A stretch of 64,000 bases of DNA from Paraburkholderia megapolitana (GCF_007556815.1 NZ_CP041744.1:1-64000), one strand, 5' to 3'. Shown: positions 37,690 through 45,579, counted from the first letter of the stretch. Translations and numbers: made by a program. The notes: a model not told the origin generated them from the sequence alone.

Positions 37690-38127
37690 GTGACGCAAAC
37701 AATCGGTGAACTTCCCGAATCGGTTTACTCCGAAATTCGCGATGCATGTGAAGCCGGAGATGCTGACGCAAAAAGACGAGAATACGAATCGGCGATCGGC
37801 CACTACAGCAGAGCGTGGCAACTAATTCCAGATCCGAAAAATGCGTGGAACGCCTCGACGTGGATTCTTGGCGCGATTGCCGATGCGTGCTACTTGGGTG
37901 GGTTCTTAACGTCTGCAGAAGACGCGTTGCAATACGCGATGACCTGTCCGAACGGAATCGGCAATCCCTTCTTGCACCTTCGTTATGGGCAGGTGTCTTT
38001 GGATAAAGGCGACGAGGCGCTCGCGGCAGATGAACTAATGCGTGCCTATATGGGAGCCGGTGTCGAGATCTTCGCGAACGAAGACGACAGGTATCTAGCC
38101 TTTCTTAAAATGCATGCCACTATCTAG
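37690..38127 (+). CDS. TPR-like protein, probable immunity protein
   Basis: A 145-residue protein starting at GTG with AAAGGAGG upstream. Helix pairs SEIRDACEAGDADAKRREYE, SAIGHYSRAWQLIPDPKNAW and LHLRYGQVSLDKGDEALAAD are TPR-type. Similar stand-alone TPR proteins serve as immunity factors of Rhs/T6SS toxins, which fits its neighbours; the assignment is tentative. First cargo gene. Confidence 0.6.
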   Translation: MTQTIGELPESVYSEIRDACEAGDADAKRREYESAIGHYSRAWQLIPDPKNAWNASTWILGAIADACYLGGFLTSAEDALQYAMTCPNGIGNPFLHLRYGQVSLDKGDEALAADELMRAYMGAGVEIFANEDDRYLAFLKMHATI

Positions 38128-38159
38128 CAGTTGGATTTTTCACGGTGGCTGCGCCCGAA

Positions 38160-38312
38160 AATGTTGACAATCGTATGCATGCAAGCAGATTGAATGGCCG
38201 TTTTTGGATGTGTTAGGTGGCCGCTCGGGGTCGTCCTGCGCCGGTCGTCGTCGGGCTGAGGTCGGCCACAAGCGGTCGCTCGACAGATGTGGCTAGATTG
38301 CTGACAATCCCG
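38160..38312 (+). repeat. Cassette-separator repeat, copy b (long, two motif copies)
   Basis: ATGTTGACAATCG at 38162-38174 and GATTGCTGACAATCC at 38296-38310, bracketing a GC-rich dyad region (GTGGCCGCTCGGGGTCGTCC ... GAGGTCGGCCACAAGC). GTTAGGT at 38212 resembles an integron core site but has no partner. No other gene in 38128-38403. Confidence 0.5.
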
Positions 38313-38403
38313 AGACGGCAGGTAGGTGATTTACTCCGAGTAAGCGCCAATAGCCAATGGAAGGACGAAGGACATTTCAACTCAATCTACGGTTTCGACG
38401 TCA

Positions 38404-38841
38404 ATGAACTCACTATCTTGGGACGATATTTTTGTCGATGCGGCACAACTTGATTTCGGGAATCTCTTGGCGCAGTGGCCGCGCTCGGTCAACGGTCAGG
38501 TTAGGCCGATAGGGGCATCCGTCTTCGGCGACCTATTCTTTGAGCAGCGGTCAGGGAAGGTTGAGAAAATTGATGTGTTGGAGGGCGGACTTCACCCTCT
38601 TGCAGACAGCTTCAGGGAATTCTCAGCGCTGATGAATTCCCGCGACTGGCAGGAGCAGCACCTTCTGACTGAGGGTGTTGCTTTGTTGAAAGACAAGGGA
38701 GTAACCCGAGCCGTCGGTCAGTTCTTCGGATTTGCTCCGCACCCTTCCCTCGCGGGAAGGATAGTTTGGTCAACTGTGATGCCGCTCGACGCAGTCGTTT
38801 GGAACTCGATTTGCGCACAAATTTTGTCTGGTCGTAGCTGA
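38404..38841 (+). CDS. T6SS immunity protein Tdi1-like (DUF1851)
   Basis: A 145-residue protein whose C-terminal half matches DUF1851/Tdi1: FREFSALMNSRDWQEQHLLT, FGFAPHPSLAGRIVWSTVMP and LDAVVWNSICAQIL. Tdi1 neutralises the T6SS DNase Tde1. No cognate toxin is encoded nearby, so it is an orphan immunity gene. 38842-39054 contains only spacer. Confidence 0.65.
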   Translation: MNSLSWDDIFVDAAQLDFGNLLAQWPRSVNGQVRPIGASVFGDLFFEQRSGKVEKIDVLEGGLHPLADSFREFSALMNSRDWQEQHLLTEGVALLKDKGVTRAVGQFFGFAPHPSLAGRIVWSTVMPLDAVVWNSICAQILSGRS

Positions 38842-39054
38842 GCCCTTTCGCAGAATGGCTCTTGCGACCACCGGAGTGTGAGCATGTGTTTGCCGTGGTG
38901 CGATATTTCCTCGTCGATTCCGACATGAGCCGTATTTCAGGCGATAGTCAGTCCACGCTCTGGGCCCTGAACGGCCGCTTTAGCATGATCCAAGACCGGA
39001 TTGGGTCCCGAACTCAGTCGGAGACGTCGAGCGGTAATCGGCCAGATGTGGAGA

Positions 39055-39459
39055 TTAGTCCAGTGGGGCGAGCGCATCCAGTCCATCCGGAAAGCCTGAC
39101 GCTCCATTGAGTTTCGTAATGTTCCATTTTGTCGGGTCGTCCCACTCGTAATCCATTCGATAGGAAAACCGGGAGTTGGCACGAAGGAGGCCGACACAGA
39201 ACTTCCTCCCGTTGTTCGATAACGCGTCGCGCAGTTGAGTTCCGATGCGCATGATGCCGTCAATGAAATCGCGATGCTGCGTCGTGGAGATTAACTGAAC
39301 GCCGCTCGTCGTAGCGTAGGAGGCCCGGACACCATGCTGAAAATCGCTCGGCGCGTCAAAGCGAATATAGACCTCGCTCCAACCCGAAAACGTAATCTGC
39401 ATTTGGCCGATGACATGTTTAGCTAGCGCAATTACGAGTTCTGTCGCGTGATCGTTCAT
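39055..39459 (-). CDS. YezG/DUF600-like immunity-type protein
   Basis: A 134-residue protein on the minus strand, the only reversed gene in the array. FSGWSEVYIRFDAPSDFQHG and the acidic FSYRMDYEWDDPTKWNITKL resemble YezG-type immunity proteins (DUF600) against nuclease toxins. Similarity is by pattern only. Confidence 0.5.
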   Translation of the reverse strand: MNDHATELVIALAKHVIGQMQITFSGWSEVYIRFDAPSDFQHGVRASYATTSGVQLISTTQHRDFIDGIMRIGTQLRDALSNNGRKFCVGLLRANSRFSYRMDYEWDDPTKWNITKLNGASGFPDGLDALAPLD

Positions 39460-39504
39460 TGACTTTGTCTTGGCGTGGAATCCAAAGCGAAGCGTAATTT
39501 GGGG

Positions 39505-39600
39505 AGGGGTCAGTCGTCAACAATGGCCGTGCAAAAAGCAGGATGAAACGGCCGCTTTCGGGAGAAACGACTGTCGCCTTGGGGTCGGGTATTGTCCTTC
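39505..39600 (+). repeat. Cassette-separator repeat, copy c
   Basis: GGGTCAGTCGTCAACAATGG at 39507-39526 followed by GAAACGGCCGCTTTCGGGAG. A divergent member of the ATCGTYGACAATC family placed before the recombinase gene. Confidence 0.45.
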
Positions 39601-39648
39601 GGCGGTTGGCGCAGACTGGCTCTCCCTTCACTTGAAAGGAGAGTCGTC

Positions 39649-40275
39649 ATGGAAGCGACTGTCAACAGCAACGCGCCACGCGTGCCGTGGAACAAAGACA
39701 AACTCACCGGCCAGAAGTCGCCGCTGAAGCTCAGGGAAATCTGGGCTATTCGAATCCGCCTGCAACTAGGGGCGAAAACTCGTGATCTGGCGATGTTCAA
39801 TCTGGCGATAGACAGCAAGCTGCGAGCGTGCGACCTGACGAAGCTGCGGGTACGCGACATCTGCCTGGGCACTCGCGTAGCTTCCCGGGCGACTGTCATG
39901 CAACAGAAAACTCAGCGACCGGTGCAATTCGAGATTACAGAGCAAACGCGGGATAGCGTGGAAAGCTGGATCAGGTCAGCAGGGCTGTCTCCCTCAGACT
40001 TCCTGTTCCCGGGCCGCATTCACGCGTCGCCCCACCTTTCGACCCGCCAGTATGCAAGGATCGTCCATCGTTGGGTGAAATCGATCGGACTTGACGACAC
40101 GGCCTACGGCACGCACACCATGCGTCGAACGAAAGCGTCGCTGATTTACCGCCGTACCAAGAATCTCAGAGCCGTACAGTTACTGCTTGGCCATACAAAA
40201 CTTGAGAGTACGGTCCGATATCTCGGCATCGAGGTTGACGACGCCCTCGAGATGGCCGAACAAACGGAGGTCTGA
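39649..40275 (+). CDS. Small tyrosine recombinase
   Basis: A 208-residue recombinase made of a short core-binding segment and the catalytic domain: SKLRACDLTKLRVRDICLGT (Arg), GTHTMRRTKASLIYRR (His-x-x-Arg), LLGHTKLESTVRYLGI (His and nucleophile Tyr). The start at 39649 has GAAAGGAGAG upstream; the earlier in-frame start lies in the repeat. It is smaller than phage integrases and resembles small Burkholderia recombinases of unknown substrate. Being inside a repeat-separated gene array, it is the obvious candidate to move the cassettes. Confidence 0.85.
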   Translation: MEATVNSNAPRVPWNKDKLTGQKSPLKLREIWAIRIRLQLGAKTRDLAMFNLAIDSKLRACDLTKLRVRDICLGTRVASRATVMQQKTQRPVQFEITEQTRDSVESWIRSAGLSPSDFLFPGRIHASPHLSTRQYARIVHRWVKSIGLDDTAYGTHTMRRTKASLIYRRTKNLRAVQLLLGHTKLESTVRYLGIEVDDALEMAEQTEV

Positions 40276-40355
40276 CCGGCAGTTCGCCGGACAGATTGAC
40301 GCTGTCCGGCCAGGAAGAGTCAATCGACATGGAGGCGTGGATCGTTGACAATCCG
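40262..40355 (+). repeat. Cassette-separator repeat, copy d
   Basis: CTGACCGGCAGTTCGCCGGA and GTCCGGCCAGGA form dyads, ending in GATCGTTGACAATC (40340-40353). Begins inside the recombinase gene's last codons. Confidence 0.6.
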
Positions 40356-40389
40356 AAGTCAGCCATCTAACCAAAGCATTTATCGCAAT

Positions 40390-40983
40390 GCCATGATTTC
40401 AATACCTGCCAATGGAATTCTCCTCCGGGACTTTCGACGGGATGACTTATCGCAGTATCAGATCCTCCGAAGTGATCCGAAATTTCAGCGCTTTTATAGC
40501 GAAGAGGATTCTGCGCCAGACAAGGCCAAAGAACTCCTCCGCATGTTCATTTCACAACGCGACGAAGCACCGAGGACGAAGTATCAACTGGCGGTTGTGT
40601 CGGACTCTGGTGACCTAATGGGCTCCTGCGGCATTCGAATTGAATCACCCGGACACGCATCGATCGGTTGCGAGTTAGGGCGGCGATGGCATGGGACGGG
40701 CGCTGCACGCTACGCCGTGGACGCCCTGTTGGAGTTCGGATTCCTCGAACTGGCAGTTCAGCGAATCTTCGCGGAAACGATTTCGGAGAACAAGGCAGCA
40801 ATAAGACTCTGCAAAACCGTTGGAATGCGCGTCGAATCAGAACATGTCAATGATCGGCACTTCAAGGGCCGGGAGTGGACTACGACAGTCCTCGCCATCA
40901 GTCGGAACGAGTGGCAGGTCGATCATGCTCGGCGCGAACCTCGCCAGGGGCGTCATCCCAATGGCAGTTTTTTGAAATTGTAA
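40390..40983 (+). CDS. GNAT N-acetyltransferase
   Basis: A 197-residue RimJ/RimL-like acetyltransferase: ILLRDFRRDDLSQYQILRSD, ASIGCELGRRWHGTGAARYA (acetyl-CoA loop), VQRIFAETISENKAAIRLCK and VGMRVESE. The start at 40390 gives the usual N-terminus; a start at 40345 would begin inside the preceding repeat. Substrate unknown. Confidence 0.8.
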   Translation, partial: AMISIPANGILLRDFRRDDLSQYQILRSDPKFQRFYSEEDSAPDKAKELLRMFISQRDEAPRTKYQLAVVSDSGDLMGSCGIRIESPGHASIGCELGRRWHGTGAARYAVDALLEFGFLELAVQRIFAETISENKAAIRLCKTVGMRVESEHVNDRHFKGREWTTTVLAISRNEWQVDHARREPRQGRHPNGSFLKL

Positions 40984-41009
40984 ATACCGCATTCGAGTGG
41001 CACACAGTC

Positions 41010-41080
41010 TGTCGCGTCGTGCAGACGTCGGCCGGTTTGAGACATTCGACGCAGCCGCGCCAATCGTTGACAATAGCGGG
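41010..41080 (+). repeat. Cassette-separator repeat, copy e
   Basis: GTCGGCCGGTTTGAGACATT, CGACGCAGCC and AATCGTTGACAATA (41062-41075). Shares GAGACAYTCGACGCARCC with copy a. Confidence 0.6.
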
Positions 41081-41188
41081 CCGCCAGATGTGTTCGTCGA
41101 TGAAAAAGCCTGCGGCAGCTGAATTCAAAGCGACGATTCGGACCTTACCGTACGCCGTCCATTGAGAACATTTCCCCGGAAGAACACT

Positions 41189-42292
41189 ATGACGTCTCTA
41201 AGTTATGAAGCAGCAGGAGTTGATTACGGTGTGATCGATCCGCTAAAAATCGCCGCACAGGAAGCGGCGAAAAGCACTGCGGGAAATTTGACGCGTCATG
41301 GCTTCCGGGAACTAGAAGAATCCAGAGGGGAGTCTGCGTACGTGGTCGATACAGGATCGCTCTTGATCGCATCGATTACAGAATGCCTCGGGACGAAAAT
41401 TCTGATAACAGATGAGGTCTACCGGGCGACCGGGAAAAGCCACTACGCGGCGATAGCGCAAGACACGCTCGCAATGGCCATCAACGATCTCGTGACCGTC
41501 GGTGCGACGCCTGTTTCTGCTCATGCGTACTGGGCGGCAGGTGGCAACGAGTGGTTTGCCGATGCCAGACGAGCAAATGACCTGGTTCAGGGGTGGAAGG
41601 CAGCGTGCGACTACTGCGGAGTAGCATGGGGCGGAGGGGAAACCCCGAATCTATCCGGGGTCGTCGTTGATGGTCGTATCGACCTCGCTGCTTCTTGCGT
41701 TGGTATCGTTGCAAGCCGCGAACGCTTGACGCTGGGAAAGAACCTCGCCATCGGCGATGCGATCGTATTGCTGGGATCGAGCGGGATTCATTCCAACGGC
41801 GTCTCACTTGCGCGCACTCTCGCGGCCTCCCTTCCCGGGGGATACGCCACGCCGATTGAAGATGGGCGTACGTTTGGAGAAGCGCTACTGGACCCAACGG
41901 TGCTCTATTCGACCGTGACGGAGGCGATTTTCAAAGCGGGGATTCTCCCGAAGTATTCGGCAAACGTAACAGGTCACGGTTGGCGAAAACTCATGCGCCA
42001 TGCTGGCGACTTTTCTTACGACATTCATAGCATTCCACCCGTTCCCGCTGTGTTGAAGTTCATCTGTTCAGCGGGAAAGCTAGACGTCAGAGAGGCATAC
42101 AGCACGCTGAACATGGGTGCTGGTTTTGCTATTTTCACGGCTCCCGAAGATGCACCTCGTGTCGTAGCGATTGCAGAAAGTCTAGGCGTCACGGCCCTCG
42201 AAGCGGGCCGTGTCGAAGCTGGACCAAAGCGCCTCCGGATCAAGCCTTTGGATATCGAGTTTGCAGGCTCCGAACTGACAGTGAGAGCGTAG
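41189..42292 (+). CDS. PurM-like (AIR synthase-related) protein
   Basis: A 367-residue homologue of phosphoribosylaminoimidazole synthase (PurM): YGVIDPLKIAAQEAAKSTAG, DTLAMAINDLVTVGATPVSA, WGGGETPNLSGVVVDGRIDL, VLLGSSGIHSNGVSLARTLA and VTGHGWRKLMRHAG. ATP-binding and dimer motifs are recognisable but not identical to housekeeping PurM. An accessory paralogue on a mobile element may serve another ATP-dependent ring-closure, or relieve purine limitation. Start at 41189 preferred over 41162. Confidence 0.8.
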   Translation: MTSLSYEAAGVDYGVIDPLKIAAQEAAKSTAGNLTRHGFRELEESRGESAYVVDTGSLLIASITECLGTKILITDEVYRATGKSHYAAIAQDTLAMAINDLVTVGATPVSAHAYWAAGGNEWFADARRANDLVQGWKAACDYCGVAWGGGETPNLSGVVVDGRIDLAASCVGIVASRERLTLGKNLAIGDAIVLLGSSGIHSNGVSLARTLAASLPGGYATPIEDGRTFGEALLDPTVLYSTVTEAIFKAGILPKYSANVTGHGWRKLMRHAGDFSYDIHSIPPVPAVLKFICSAGKLDVREAYSTLNMGAGFAIFTAPEDAPRVVAIAESLGVTALEAGRVEAGPKRLRIKPLDIEFAGSELTVRA

Positions 42293-42404
42293 TTGACCAT
42301 CTGAGGGGTGGTAGCGACTGGCGCGAGGTGATTAGCCTATGATCCACCGGGCGGCTCTGCAGGTCCGCTGTCTGAATGACCGGTATGTGGCAGCGCAAAG
42401 GTCC

Positions 42405-42495
42405 GCTCAGGGTCGGACTCAGCCGGTCGCGTCGGGCGGTAGCCGGCCAGGAACGGCCGGTCGACTCCCACGGCCGAATCGTCGACAATCGTTCA
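42405..42495 (+). repeat. Cassette-separator repeat, copy f
   Basis: Richest copy: CCGGTCGCGTCGGGCGGTAG, GCCGGCCAGGAACGGCCGGT and AATCGTCGACAATC (42477-42490). The GCCGGCC/GGCCGGT parts pair with each other. Confidence 0.65.
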
Positions 42496-42533
42496 ATGCC
42501 ACCTCTACCAATACATACGACCGCCGGTGCCCC

Positions 42534-43136
42534 ATGCGACTAAAAATATCGAGGATCGGGCGTGGGTTTGCAGGAGCCATAGTTGCGCTTACAGCGACTT
42601 CAGCAGTTGCGCAGCTAGCTGGGCAATGGCTATGGGAGACACCGCCCACGGACTGCTCAAACGGACGTGGAGTCTCGTTCAATCTCGTTCGAGATGGTTC
42701 CGCCCTGTCGGGAACGTGGGAGGAATTTTCTACCAAAGTTAACGGTGGAAGACTTTCTGGCGTGATGCTGGACGATCGTTCGGCGCTCGTGAGCATATGC
42801 GACGAATCTGGGAACGGCCTATATCCCTCTTGCCCAGACTATGGACGAGAATTTCGATATCTGACGCTGCGTCGAGGAGAACTCTGGGTCTTCGCGAATA
42901 AGAGAAATCAGAATGTCGAGCACGCGCAATTCATCCCCTACTTAACTTTGGCACCGGATACGCTGCGTCAACGCGCCCTCGGTCACGAGCGGCTGGCAGC
43001 GATAATCCGTAAAAATGGTGGGACCCTGGACGGGCTATTCTGCAACGAAACCGCGTGGCCTCGATACATTGGTGGAAATCCTGGTGATGATCGGCCCATC
43101 GCAATCGACATACCGAAAGCAATGTCCGGATACTGA
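42534..43136 (+). CDS. Exported hypothetical protein
   Basis: A 200-residue protein with a signal peptide (GFAGAIVALTATSAVAQ) and a lipocalin-like start to the mature part (LAGQWLWETPPTDCSNGRGV, SALSGTWEEFSTKVNGG). Four Cys residues suggest disulfides. The family is not recognised; a periplasmic location is likely. Confidence 0.6.
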   Translation: MRLKISRIGRGFAGAIVALTATSAVAQLAGQWLWETPPTDCSNGRGVSFNLVRDGSALSGTWEEFSTKVNGGRLSGVMLDDRSALVSICDESGNGLYPSCPDYGREFRYLTLRRGELWVFANKRNQNVEHAQFIPYLTLAPDTLRQRALGHERLAAIIRKNGGTLDGLFCNETAWPRYIGGNPGDDRPIAIDIPKAMSGY

Positions 43137-43210
43137 GCAGCCGGTTGATGGCTGTTGATAGCGGCCAGGACCGGCCGGTCGGCGTTGCCCTGTAGATCGT
43201 CAACAGTCAC
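43133..43210 (+). repeat. Cassette-separator repeat, copy g
   Basis: GCGGCCAGGACCGGCCGGTC then GATCGTCAACAGTC (43195-43208). Shares GGCCAGGA-CGGCCGGTC with copy f. Confidence 0.6.
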
Positions 43211-43290
43211 CGGACGAGTAAGAGCCCGTTACATTTCGGGCCAACGTTCGAGTCAACGGGCCACGCCCTCTGACGTTCCTAGACATACGT

Positions 43291-44463
43291 ATGGCTGGCT
43301 TTGTCAAACGTCTTGCAGCCTATCGACACGGCCGCAAATGGAGATTCCACGTGTATCGATCAAGTCGTGTCGCATGCTCTCTGCTGGTGTTTCTAGGTGC
43401 GGTATCAGTGTCAATTGCCTCGGCCGAAACACAGGGTCTCAAGTCTATTCCGCCCGATTCAGGCATCGGGGCCATGCCAGAGCGTGAGCTTGTAAATACC
43501 CCCGTACCTTTAGTGCAGAAAGGACGACTGGACATTGAGACCCGGTCGGGCGACTTTAAGTTACCGGTTGCGGTATCGCGGGATTGGACCAAGCCACAGG
43601 ACGATGTTACCCGTGCCGTCATCGTGATCCCTGGCTGGCCGCGGCGGGATCTTCGCTCAGGAGAGCACGCCGCAGAAGTGGCGGGAGCCGCAGCGCGCAC
43701 AACTGTCATAGTCACGCCTCAGTTTTTGACGGCGCGAGATGTCACCGCACACAATTTAGCGGACAACGTTCTCAGATGGGGTGAGGACGACTGGAAGGTA
43801 GGAAATCTATCTCAGGACACGGCGGCGATCAGTTCATTTCAAGTCGTCGATGAGATTTTCCACCGGTTGGCGGATCGTGCGATATTTCCGAACCTCAACA
43901 CTATTGTGCTTGCCGGGCATTCAGCAGGGGGGCAATTTGTTCAGCGCTATGCAGTTCTTGGAAGAGGCGAATCTGATCTTGGGGACGCCCGGGTCCATGT
44001 CCGGTATGTAGTAGCAAACCCTGCGACGTACCTTTATCTGACAGACGAGCGCCCCGATTCCAACGGGGACTTTGCGCCTTTCAACGCAGCTTCGTGTCGA
44101 GCGTTCAATCGATGGAGTTACGGTCTGCAAGCTGGCATCCCTGCCTATTCGCCTCGACCGGGTTCAATCGATGAACTCAAGACACGTTACCTCCGACGCG
44201 ACATCATCTATCTCCTCGGGACCGCAGACAACGCTCCAGACGGGGACGGCCAGGATCAGTCATGCGCTGCCGAGGCGCAGGGTGCGAGCCGTTATGCCCG
44301 TGGACAAGCTTTTGATGCCTACGTGCACATACTTGATCCCCACACAACGCAGCGAGTTTACGAGGCTCGTGGGATTGGGCATTCCAGCTACCGAATGTTC
44401 TCATCGCTGTGCGGGCAGGCGGCATTGTTCGATAAGCCGGGTTGCGACTCGGCATCGGAATGA
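43291..44463 (+). CDS. Exported alpha/beta hydrolase
   Basis: A 390-residue secreted hydrolase. Signal/anchor region is about 25-46 (CSLLVFLGAVSVSIASAE). VIVIPGWPRRDLR carries the oxyanion loop, LAGHSAGGQFVQRYA the nucleophile Ser, and a late GIGHSSYRMF the likely catalytic His. GTADNAPDGDGQDQSC may hold the acid. Resembles plant/bacterial esterase-like proteins of unknown substrate. Last cargo gene. 44464-44588 has no further gene. Confidence 0.75.
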   Translation: MAGFVKRLAAYRHGRKWRFHVYRSSRVACSLLVFLGAVSVSIASAETQGLKSIPPDSGIGAMPERELVNTPVPLVQKGRLDIETRSGDFKLPVAVSRDWTKPQDDVTRAVIVIPGWPRRDLRSGEHAAEVAGAAARTTVIVTPQFLTARDVTAHNLADNVLRWGEDDWKVGNLSQDTAAISSFQVVDEIFHRLADRAIFPNLNTIVLAGHSAGGQFVQRYAVLGRGESDLGDARVHVRYVVANPATYLYLTDERPDSNGDFAPFNAASCRAFNRWSYGLQAGIPAYSPRPGSIDELKTRYLRRDIIYLLGTADNAPDGDGQDQSCAAEAQGASRYARGQAFDAYVHILDPHTTQRVYEARGIGHSSYRMFSSLCGQAALFDKPGCDSASE

Positions 44464-44486
44464 CCGCTTCGGAGAATCGTGGTTGT

Positions 44487-44545
44487 CCCTTGTGGGTCGA
44501 CTACGGCCGGTCGCGTCAGACGGAGCGTCAATCGAGCGCGTCAAT
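44487..44545 (+). repeat. Cassette-separator repeat, copy h (partial)
   Basis: GACTACGGCCGGTCGCGTCA and GCGTCAATCGAGCGCGTCAA. Lacks the full ATCGTYGACAATC end; lies between the last cargo gene and the right transposon end. Confidence 0.45.
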
Positions 44546-44588
44546 GGAAGATTAGGTGCTTGATGGCGCGATGCCGCCGCTACTGGGT

Positions 44589-44737
44589 TGTGTCAAACTC
44601 TTCTGTCGCAAGATGCCTATGCGAATTGAGTTGGGCTGTGTTTGTGTCGAACTCTATTTCGTCTGGCAGTGACGCGCGCGTCGCTAGGTGGCTGATTTTA
44701 TTGTCTGCGTTGTGTCAAACTCTATTGTTCGTTCACA
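44589..44737 (-). repeat. Extended Tn7-type end with spaced TnsB-like sites
   Basis: TGTGTCAAACTCTTCTGT (44589-44606), TGTGTCGAACTCTATTTC (44643-44660) and TGTGTCAAACTCTATTGT (44711-44728), inverted relative to the left end, with a weaker ATTTTATTGTCTG between. The roughly 150-bp spread resembles the Tn7 left end. Confidence 0.85.
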
Positions 44738-45196
44738 ATGGATCAGAATCGTGACCTCGCGCAGAAACTTGGAGAAGCGATCTGGGCGTTCGCTCTTGTC
44801 GAGCGGGCCACGTATCGTTACATGAAGAAGCTGTCCAGCGACACGCTCGATGTGCTCATGGCCGACCAGTCGATACCCGTGCGAATCCGAGTCATTAAGC
44901 AATTGATAGCTCGCGCGGATGGGCCTGAGTCGATGAAGCAGCTTGCGTACAAGTGTGTAAAGGCGATCAGCGAGCTATCGGAGGAACGCAACCTGTTCGC
45001 ACACAATCCCTTTCACACGTGGATCGACTTCGATGCGCGTGAGTTCGTGCATGAGATCGAGAAGGTCACAGACGCTTCCCAGGTCAAGTCACTCGGCGAA
45101 ATGGAAGCGTTCACGCAAAAGTCGCTGACGCTGGCAGAGGAATTCGAAGATGCGTTGTCGCACCTGACGTACCAAGGGAACGCTCGGTCAGCTTAA
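44738..45196 (+). CDS. HEPN-like protein, gene separated from its ribosome site
   Basis: A 152-residue helical protein (LGEAIWAFALVERATYRYMK, ADGPESMKQLAYKCVKAISE). SEERNLFAHNPFHTW carries RNLFAH, the R-x(4)-H motif of HEPN domains. Its ATGGA is the right-hand target duplication of the Tn7-type element; the original CGGAGG site and possible 11 extra codons are at 37414-37447. There is no ribosome site inside the element end, so expression is probably impaired. Confidence 0.65.
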   Translation: MDQNRDLAQKLGEAIWAFALVERATYRYMKKLSSDTLDVLMADQSIPVRIRVIKQLIARADGPESMKQLAYKCVKAISELSEERNLFAHNPFHTWIDFDAREFVHEIEKVTDASQVKSLGEMEAFTQKSLTLAEEFEDALSHLTYQGNARSA

Positions 45197-45207
45197 AAAG
45201 GAAAACA

Positions 45208-45579
45208 ATGCGCAAAGCATTTGCGAAAGTGGTCGTTATTGCATTGCCTGTCCTAATAATTTCGACACCGCTGCGGGTGTCGGCAGGTTTGTTCGAACCC
45301 GACGATTACAGTGGTTGCATACTCGAAAAGATGCCCGGCGTGCAGAATGACCTTTCAGCGGGCGCGATCGCTAACGAATGCAACCAACGGTTCCCGAACT
45401 GGAAAGAGGCTCATCGGCGTAGCGGCTTCTTTGCAGCGTACCATTCAGGCAGTGCTTGTTTTGCCGAAAAGAGCAGGGCCACGGGCAGTGAAATGGCAGC
45501 AAGGTTGATTTATTTCGCCTGCCACAATCTCTATGATCCGGCCGCGTTCGATCCGGAGTCAGCGCAGCCAGTGCAGTGA
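45208..45579 (+). CDS. Small exported protein
   Basis: A 123-residue protein with a signal peptide (VVVIALPVLIISTPLRVSAG). The mature part starts LFEPDDYSGCILEKMPGVQN and has four Cys. ATG follows AAAAAGGAAAACA, the operon's usual spacer. Function unknown. Confidence 0.65.
   Translation: MRKAFAKVVVIALPVLIISTPLRVSAGLFEPDDYSGCILEKMPGVQNDLSAGAIANECNQRFPNWKEAHRRSGFFAAYHSGSACFAEKSRATGSEMAARLIYFACHNLYDPAAFDPESAQPVQ

Larger units (their letters stand above)
37452..44737. mobile_element. Transposase-less Tn7-type element, 7.3 kb
   Basis: The ends are inverted repeats: TGTGAACGGACAATAGAGTT at 37452 and TGTGAACGAACAATAGAGTT read inward from 44737 on the minus strand. ATGGA immediately outside both ends (37447-37451 and 44738-44742) is a perfect 5-bp target duplication. 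Each end carries at least three ACAATAGAGTYYGACACA sites, closely resembling the GACAATAAAGT-type TnsB sites of Tn7 (TGTGGGCGGACAATAAAG). The 20-bp-phased sites on the left and the 150-bp spread on the right reproduce the asymmetry of Tn7 ends. No tnsABCDE-like gene lies inside. Confidence 0.9.

Noticed and set aside
38205..38300. Canonical integron attC site (GTTAGGT at 38212)
   Set aside because: No matching inverse core site or attC folding at the expected distance, and the other separators lack the core.
40340..40355. TTGACA in the separator repeats as -35 promoter boxes
   Set aside because: No suitable -10 box at 16-18 bp in the copies checked, and several copies read GTCGACA or GTCAACA.
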